Source: Auxenochlorella pyrenoidosa
Lineage: Eukaryota; Chlorophyta; Trebouxiophyceae; Chlorellales; Chlorellaceae
NCBI GenBank assembly: GCA_001430745.1
Contig: KQ482053.1
Location: 364,602-379,051 of the forward strand
DNA: 14,450 nucleotides
Reading direction: 5' to 3'
The notes beneath the pieces are model-generated. The model had not been told where the DNA came from, did no database searches, and saw nothing but the letters and a program-made list of their open reading frames with translations. A program made the position numbers and the translations under genes. Each line of letters starts with the position of its first letter. Position 1 is the first letter of the stretch. Below, one piece after another: positions 8,381-14,450 of this stretch.

Positions 8381-9209
8381 GATGGAAGCACAACCGTTGG
8401 GCGGCAACCGCCCGGAAGGGAGACGGGTGAGCGCCTGCTGCGCCCGCTGCTGGCATGGCCCTCATGTGCGGGCTGGCCGTGCTCTGGAAACCTAGCTGCT
8501 TCACGTCCCATTCCTATTACGTGCTCAGCTCGGCAGATTACCATGGTGAATCACACCACAGGCACAAATGCCGATGGCAGGCCCCATCCTGTGCTGGGTG
8601 CGCGTGCGTCCCGGCAGGCATTGTTGAGACTCCTGTACAGACATGTGCAAAGTTAAAGAACTCTCTCAGGGCCAGCGTGCACAGGGAATAACATGGAATC
8701 ACTCCAAAGGCTCTCTTCGTCAAATCGTACATGTCGCCCGGCAGGGCTCGACTGTCTTGCAGGCTGTCTGCCCGCTCCAGCGTTGGCTGCACCGCATCTG
8801 CTGCTGCCGCCGCTCATGCTGCACGTCTGTTGAGGTGCTGCTCATGCTGTGCTGTGCGCACTGCCGGCTGTGCTGCCTGAGGGCTGCCTACAGCACCCTG
8901 GCTGCTAGCCCCTTCATTGCGTCTCTTCCTGCTCCAAGTAGGAGCCCTCCAGCGAGCAACCTACCTCGGTGCCAACCCCAGCGCCGCTGGCAGCTGCATG
9001 CGCTGGCAGCTGGTGCCAGCAGCCTGCAGCTGGGCCGCGTTGTGGGGGTGAATTGCCGCCAGGCTGCCGGCTGGCACGACCATCCAGGCCAAACGCAAAG
9101 TAGCATCCCCGCTGGTCCCCCCGGGCACAAGCAGGGGAACGCGCCAGAGGGCAGGCGCTGCTGGGGCCTGCCCAGGCTGCGAGGCTGCCTGCCTGTTGCC
9201 CGAGGGGCC
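8381..9209. other. Intergenic region between tandem genes B and A
   Basis: About 830 nt lie between the putative TAA end of gene B (9210-9212) and the ATG of gene A (8380). It should hold the 3' UTR of B and the promoter of A. I found no strict TGTAA on the minus strand, no clear TATA box and no conserved domain on either strand. A plus-strand open frame covering much of it is the complement of low-complexity sequence and is not called. Confidence 0.4.
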
Positions 9210-10741
9210 TTACTCCGCCTGTTCCTGCTGCGCCTGCCGCTGTTGAGCCTGCTGCGCCTGCCGCCGTGCCCGCAGTGCCTGCCGCCGCGCCTGCCGTGCC
9301 CGCCGTGCCCGTTCCACCTTTGCTTGCTTCGCATGCCGCCGCGCAATGTGCTCCAGCTGTGCCTGCGCCTGCTGCCTCGCCTCGTGCTGCAGATGGGCGC
9401 AGATGGCGGCCGCGGTGCCTGGGCAGGGCAGCTCCCCCCGCCAGCTGTCCATTGTGGGTGGCGAGGCCGTAGGTTGAGGCGCGGGGTCTCCCCTGGACGC
9501 CCAGCAAAGGCTGCAGCATGCGGGGGAGGGTGTAGGGGCGGTTGCAGAACAGGCCGGGCCTTGCCACGGCCAGGGCCTGGGCAGCACGGCAGCCTGCCAA
9601 TTGTGCCCCCCGGCCGCCCAGGCCGTTGTGTGCGCCGTGCTCTTCCTTGCATCTCGAGCAGCATTGCCGCCCGCTGCACCCGGCAGCTTCCATGGCGGCT
9701 CCGCCTGCAAGCAACTGCTGTGCCTGCAGCTCACCTCTGAGCTGTACTGCAGCCTTGTCCCGTGCCCGGGCAGCCTGCAACGGTACACAATGGGGCCGGG
9801 CGCGTGTATGACCTTGCAGGGCAACGCCATTTGGCTGTGCGTCTTGTGACATTTTGAAAACACGCCCTCCACTCCTCTCTGCAGGCTTGGCGCCCACCCC
9901 ACACTGAGGTCCTTGCATCTACCTGCCCCTCGGCCCGATTGCCCTAACCGCATCCCCATCAGTCGTCGTGATTCAAAGGTCCCTCTGCCTTCGTTTCCCC
10001 ATCTGCAGCCCAAGGTCACGAGACCGTCCCTCACCTCCCCTTCTGTGGCAAAGCTCCCGAGGTCGTACCGCCAGGCCCAGCGGTCCCGGAGCTCTGCCGC
10101 CCAGCGCCCGTCGGGCAGCCTGCAGGCGGACAGGTGGGCCCGGGCACCGGTTTGGGAGGGGGGCTCGCTCTCGTAGTATGCCCTCTAAGGGCGGATCTTG
10201 GCGGGGCTGCCCCGCTGGCAGGGGAGCACGCCCAAAAGTACGACTCCCCCTACCACGCGCACCCGTGCTCCCCTGCACTGCCATTTTGCATGACCTGGCA
10301 GCCATCCTCCAACTCACCCCCGCACGCCATCATACTTGCTCGGGTGCAGTGCTGACCCCGGTTGCTGACCAGGAGCCACCGACTCCTGGCCGCCAGCCTG
10401 CACCATGGGCCCTGTAAAGGCCGCCTCGGAGCCCGCTGCCTCGAGGCGCGTGCGCTTGCGCCGAGGGCTGCGCGGGCTGACAGCAGCAGCAGGCTGCCCT
10501 GCCTGGTGTGGATGCAGCTTCTGTTCCGGCACACTGGCAGGCACCATCATGGCTGCCTCAGTCCCTACGGCGCATGGCATGGCTGGCGCCGGGCTCGCCT
10601 GCTGCAGGCCTGCGGCACCGCTCTGCCATGGAGCTCCTGCATTGCCGGGATGCACCGCCTGCTGCAGCTACTGCTGTGGCCTTGTCTGCGCAGCCTGCAG
10701 CAACTGCCGCTGGGGACAGGTGAAAATTACAGCGGCTGCCG

Positions 10742-10785
<44 letters not shown>

Positions 10786-12731
10786 GGCTGCTGCTGCTGC
10801 TGCTGCGGCGGCGGCTGTCCTGCCAGGATCTCTGAACCTGCCCGCCGCTGCTTGCAGCTGCTCGAAGGAGTTGCTGTCGGCGTCTGCCTCTGGTGTGTCC
10901 TTGGGCTTAGGGCGCTACTTGGTGCTGGCTGCGCATGCAGCTCGTGCGCGTGCTGCGCGTGCTGCGCCTGTGCATGCTGCGCCTGCTGAGTAGGCTGTGC
11001 CTGCTGCCCACAGTGTGTGTGCTCGGCACGCTGCTCTTCCCGCCTGTGCTGCGCCCGCTGCACCTCTGCCTGCCAGTTGCAGGCGCAGGGCGATGCTTTG
11101 CAGCCATTGCACGGCTGCTTGCAGCTGCGGACACTTATGTAACAGCCCTGGCGCCGCATGAGCTCCCTGCAGGCGACGGGCACATCCTGCACGGGCCAAG
11201 CTTGAGAGGGCAAGTGTTGGTCGTGCCGGCCGGCGCGTGTCAACAGACCACATGCCACTGCGCCTCGGCCACTCCACCTGTGCTGCCGGCATTTGGCAGC
11301 GCTCGGCATGCCAGTGCTGCGCTGCCGACATCCGCCCCCTAGTGTTGCGCTGCGGACATCAGCTGCCCAGTGCCGCGCTGCCGACGTAAGCTCCCCAGTG
11401 CTGCCAACATCAGCTGCCCAGTGCTGCAGCCAGGGTGCAAGCACCTACCTGGAAGGCGCGCATGCAGTCCTCGGTGACGACCCGCCACTTGCGGCACCTG
11501 TCGCACTGCAGCCAGCTCTGCAGCTCCTCCCCCTCCGCCTGCGCCTCCACGCCCTCTTCTGACTCCTCCTCCAGATGTTTGCCATCCTGCTCTCTACCAT
11601 CCACCTCCTCCTCCCCAACCTCCATCTCCTCCCCCTCCGCGCCATCCACCTCCAGTGCTGGAAAACTCGCTGCCGCTTCTGCCTGCGCATGCATGCCCTG
11701 CATGGGTGCTGCGCTGTCTGGCTGCCGCAGACGCATCTGCAAGCCGCAGACGCCCGCAGGCGGGCCAGCAGCTATGGCCGGGGCGTGACTAGCTGGCCGG
11801 CTGTCTGCAGGCTGTGTGGAGGGAGGCAGCAGTGCTGCCGCCGCAGGTGTGGCCGCACGCCCCAGCTGTGGGTCGGCTGCTTCTGCAGAGTCACCGTCCC
11901 CTGTTCCTGCACCAGTCGCTGCATTCGCTGCATCTGGCCGGGCCATATGCATAGCCGGAGCTTCCACCGCGGCTGTCACAGCTGCCTCCTGGTCTCCCAC
12001 TACTGCGCTGTCCGACTCACAGGGAACTGCCTCTTGCTCGCCCTGTGCTGGTGGCGCCGCTTTTGGCTGCAGCAACACAGCAGGGCGGCAGCCCATGCTG
12101 TGTGCCGCTGCCACAGTGGCCATTGGTTGCTGTTTGCCACCCGGGTGCTGCCTGCTAATCGGGTGCTGTGCCTGCGCCTGTGCCTCCCAAGCTCCCTCCT
12201 GTCGCTGCCCTGCTGCCAGCTTAGCTGCCGCATCGCCTGCCTGCCCAGCCACTGCAGGATGCTGTGGGGCTCGGAAGAAGCCTGACGCAGCGCCGCTGGC
12301 CAGCAGGCTGCATGCCTCGCCGAATGGCAGGCCGGCCAGGCGGCGCCACAGCGGGTCTGCGATGTAGCCCGCAGCGGGCCGGTGCAGCTTCAGCCTGTCC
12401 AGTGCATCCCGCCGCGCGCCTCGCGACAGCAGGAGCTGAAAGAGACAGGCTGTGCAATCCTCGACGTGAAAGGAGGGAACTGGGTGCTTGTGCAGCGGGC
12501 AGGGTGGGCATCAGACGGGAGAGCGGCAGACGACTGGTGCCACCCACGCCGCTTCCAGGCAGCCTTGCCTGCTCTCCCAGCCAGCTCACCAGCATCTTGC
12601 CGAGGTCATAGCAGACCTGCGCCTCTGCTTCGCTCTGGTGTTCGCCCAGCGGCAGGGCCCTCCCACACCAGCAGGGGTTGCCAGGCTCCCCTGGCTGTGT
12701 TAACGACCTTGTTCTGAGGCAGTGATGGCAT
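9210..12731 (-). CDS. Gene B: AP2 - CW zinc finger - AP2 protein, tandem paralogue of gene A, possibly broken
   Basis: Exons on the minus strand are 12731-12590, 12435-11449, 11186-10318, 10119-10035, 9774-9735 and a last one within about 9510-9210. Exon 1 starts MPSLPQNKV and carries GAWQPLLV, then LPLGEHQSEAEAQVCYDLGK, but in a shifted frame: it is 142 nt against 147 in gene A. Exon 2 (329 open codons) starts LLLSRGARRDALDRLKLHRP, has a Glu-rich stretch and ends in the CW half WLQCDRCRKWRVVTEDC. Exon 3 supplies VPVACRELMRRQG and VRSCKQPC, then a Gln-rich part with 14 consecutive Gln, an in-frame TAG (10668-10670), a basic stretch SPRRKRTRLE and SKYDGVRG. Exons 4 and 5 give LPDGRWAAELRDRW, YDLGSFATEGE and AARARDKAAVQLR. 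The tail is a charged coiled coil (LEHIARRHAKQAKVERARRA) ending in TAA, but its frame does not match the exon 5 phase. It is either a pseudogene or a gene with unrecognised splicing. Confidence 0.62.
10743..10817. repeat. CTG/CAG repeat encoding polyglutamine in gene B
   Basis: The plus strand has 14 perfect CTG units (10743-10784), one CGG, six CTG (10788-10805), three CGG and one CTG. On the coding minus strand this reads Q, PPP, Q6, P, Q14 in the exon 3 frame. It is a likely length-variable locus. Confidence 0.85.
11325..11426. repeat. Four-copy minisatellite in the CW intron of gene B
   Basis: Units at 11325-11352, 11353-11380 (28 nt each), 11381-11403 and 11404-11426 (23 nt each) share CCGACATCAGCTGCCCAGTG with a few differences. 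They lie between the two halves of the CW domain, in the intron 11187-11448. Confidence 0.75.
11449..11529 (-). other. First half of a CW-type zinc finger (end of gene B exon 2)
   Basis: The last 27 codons before donor GTAGGT read EELQSWLQCDRCRKWRVV and on to AFQ. W-x-Q-C-D-x-C-x-K-W-R is the signature of CW domains, which bind zinc through four Cys and in several proteins read methylated H3K4. The next exon (from 11186) supplies two further Cys, in VACREL and RSCKQP, 16 residues apart. The Trp usually seen just before the third Cys is Val here, so the methyl-lysine cage may be altered. Confidence 0.72.
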
Positions 12732-13464
12732 GGCTTGCGCATCTGGTCCCACAACAAAGCCAGCAACAAAGATTGCCAAGCTCAGTTTGAAACCGACTTT
12801 CTTGCATGTGCTGCATCGCCCTCGCTCATTCTCAGTCGCCCTGTCTGTTATTCGGCATGCCAAGGAAGGCACGCTGGATGGTCAGCACTTTGGAAAAGGT
12901 AGCCAGGCGGCCGCGGTTCCGAGCGGCGCTTTAGTTGGATTTGTATGATGAAGCATGGCGGTGCCTGTCCGTCATAACCACCTTTATATTTTGCTCTCAG
13001 CCTTTCCAGGGCCCTTCTCAGCCTAACTTTCAGGGCGGTGCATACCAGCAAGCACGGTCACAACTCGCGCTTTGGCGGCATAGCATAAGTAGCATTGCAG
13101 CAAGACGAGTCTGCCTCAAAGCACTCACACTTTGTTGCTGGCTGGGTATGTAGCTCCTTCTCCCTGGCAAGCCTATCATATCTGCTAGATTGGTTCTGAG
13201 TCTCCATGCCATGCGCTCTGTGCCCGCCATGTGGGCGGCAGCGTGCGCGCAGCCAAGACCCTAAGCAGTGATCTGAGTCGGCGGTGCCATCCTTCAACTG
13301 TGGAGCTGACAACAAGTGTTTACTGTCCTGTCCAGCACCTCAGAACCTCAGTCGGTGTCGTCATCTCCCTTTCTTGCGCGGGCAAGCGCGGGTCTGCGGT
13401 GTGGGTTTGCTCACGACATAATTCAACATTCAAAAACCTAACATAGCGTCCTCCGGCCCTTGCT
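12732..13464. other. Divergent intergenic region between gene B and the RCC1-repeat gene
   Basis: These 733 nt lie between two start codons facing away from each other. The region is visibly richer in A and T than its surroundings, especially at 12940-13000 and 13400-13445. I see no conserved coding sequence. It should hold both promoters and 5' UTRs, and the two genes may share regulatory sites. Confidence 0.5.
12983..12988 (-). promoter_or_regulatory. Candidate TATA box for gene B
   Basis: The minus strand reads AAAATATAAAGGTGG, a good TATA-box match in otherwise GC-rich sequence. It is about 250 nt upstream of the gene B ATG and would place transcription start near 12955, with a 5' UTR of about 220 nt. 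There is no direct evidence of use. Confidence 0.35.
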
Positions 13465-14450
13465 ATGCGGCGGGGCGCGGCAGCAGAGGCCTTCCGGCGC
13501 CTGGGCGCTGAGGGAGCCCGCCGGTTCTCCGTGGTGGCTTGGTAAGCTTCAAGAGATACTTGTGGTGCAAGCGTGGCCGGCGGGGGCCCTGCCCGCCTGC
13601 TGCCACCGCCTGCCGCCGCACCCACCCAGAGCTGCCCCCCCTGTTCTTGCAGGGGCGCCAACACGGAGGGGCAGTGCGGCGTGTCCAGCTACCTGCCGCT
13701 GCTGCTGCAGGCCCGCGAGGTGGAGGCACTCGCAGGCCTGCCCCTCGCCTCGCTGTCGGCGGGCAAGACCCACTCTGCCGCCGTCGCAGCCAGCGGCGAA
13801 GCCTACACTTGGGGGGATGGCAGCAGCGGCAAGCTGGGCCACGGCACCACAGGTGGGACCTGGAGGCCTGGTTCCAGGGCGGGCTGCACCGTCTGGGCTG
13901 GAGAGCACACCGTGGGCGCGCTCTCGTGTGCACGCAGCGCTCGCTCCATGCTGCCTTCGTGCCGCCTCAGCACACGCCCCTGGCCAGGCCCTTGGGCCGA
14001 CCCCGGCCCCTACACCCCCCCACTCCCAGCCCGACTCTCCCACTGCCCACACCCCTCCCCCCCAAACCTGCAGACAACTCGTTCATACCACACCGCCTGG
14101 AAGCGCTTGTGGGGCGGGTGCACGTGACGGCCGCCGCGCTGGGGCGGCAGCACACCCTGCTGCTCGACTCGACAGGCCAGGCCTGGGCCTGCGGCGAGAA
14201 CAAAGAGGGGCAGGTACAGATGGGCACCTTGCAAGGGCTGCGGCATGCGCGGGGGGCATAAAATCGCCTCTGCTGCTGGTGCTGGGCAGTAGATGCATGG
14301 TGCCGAGTTGCCAAGACGGTTGTGCAACAGCCAGCCTGCTGTGCCCGGCTGCTCCCTGTCGTGCAGTGCGGCCTCGGTACGCCGCTTGAGGAGCTCGCGC
14401 GGCAGCAGCGGCAGCAGTGGGAGCTGGGCGCGCTTGCGCAGCTTGCTGCC
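13465..14450 (+). CDS. RCC1-repeat (beta-propeller) protein, probably mitochondrial; 5' part only
   Basis: Four exons join in phase: 13465-13541, 13653-13852, 14074-14213 and 14367-14450 (window end), giving 167 codons. Donors are GTAAGC, GTGGGA and GTACAG. Acceptors are TTCTTGCAG, CAAACCTGCAG and CCCTGTCGTGCAG. The N-terminus MRRGAAAEAFRRLGAEGARR is basic, amphipathic and lacks acidic clusters, as in mitochondrial presequences. RCC1 repeats follow: WGANTEGQCG, SLSAGKTHSAAVAASGEAYT then WGDGSSGKLGHGTT, and AALGRQHTLLLDSTGQAWAC then GENKEGQCGLGT. Proteins of this kind form a seven-bladed propeller. Mitochondrial members (plant RUG3, animal RCC1L) act in organelle RNA splicing or ribosome assembly, but I cannot tell which type this is. 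At least four blades are missing beyond the window. The ATG is chosen because it opens directly into the first conserved blade. Confidence 0.82.

Noticed and set aside
9210..9212. TAA of gene B considered as a third reassigned stop codon
   Set aside because: The frame stays open afterwards, but the sequence shows no convincing protein features, and open frames are common by chance in this GC-rich region.
8643..9740. Long plus-strand open frame (365 codons)
   Set aside because: It is antisense to the coiled-coil tail of gene B and the intergenic region, has Leu/Cys/Arg-rich composition typical of the complement of CAG/GCG repeats, and shows no domain or splice logic.
10741..10817. CTG repeat considered as a possible CRISPR-like or structured array
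   Set aside because: It is a simple trinucleotide tract within a coding frame, with no spacers, and the genome is eukaryotic.
11575..12367. Plus-strand open frames opposite gene B exon 2
   Set aside because: They are Cys/Ser/Ala-rich complements of the Glu/Gln/Ala-rich coding strand, without recognisable motifs. The minus strand carries the CW signature.

Overview
The window looks like a GC-rich, intron-rich nuclear segment of a green alga, probably a Chlorella-like chlorophyte. Genes are split by GT-AG introns of about 110-380 nt. The pentamer TGTAA, the usual poly(A) signal of green algae, follows two or three of the genes. Low-complexity CAG/CTG tracts are common. One gene is an unmistakable plant/algal plastid protein. 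No operons, Shine-Dalgarno sites or prokaryotic mobile elements were seen. Protein calls rest on exons read by eye and joined by phase and motif; no search was run.

Layout, left to right. (1) 1-490: the 3' end of an unrecognised plus-strand gene, with stop TGA at 400-402 and TGTAA at 486-490. (2) 777-3650, minus: a convergent eight-exon gene for an ENH1-type plastid protein with transit peptide, PDZ-like domain, rubredoxin domain and C-terminal membrane anchor. It has a 20-nt micro-exon, one or two GC donors and a duplicated 3' splice site. (3) About 3870-8380, minus: gene A, with two AP2/ERF-type DNA-binding domains. (4) 9210-12731, minus: gene B, a tandem paralogue of A with the same exon layout plus a CW-type zinc finger between the two AP2 domains. 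B carries a 5-nt deletion in its first AP2 exon and an in-frame TAG before the second, so it is either decaying or has unusual expression. (5) 12732-13464: a divergent intergenic region. (6) 13465-14450, plus: the first four exons of an RCC1-repeat protein with a likely mitochondrial presequence, running off the window.

The most distinctive system is the A/B pair: lineage-specific double-AP2 candidate transcription factors, one of which has gained (or whose sister has lost) a CW module, a family known for reading histone H3K4 methylation. The other genes look like independent housekeeping or organelle genes. I see no pathway linking all of them.
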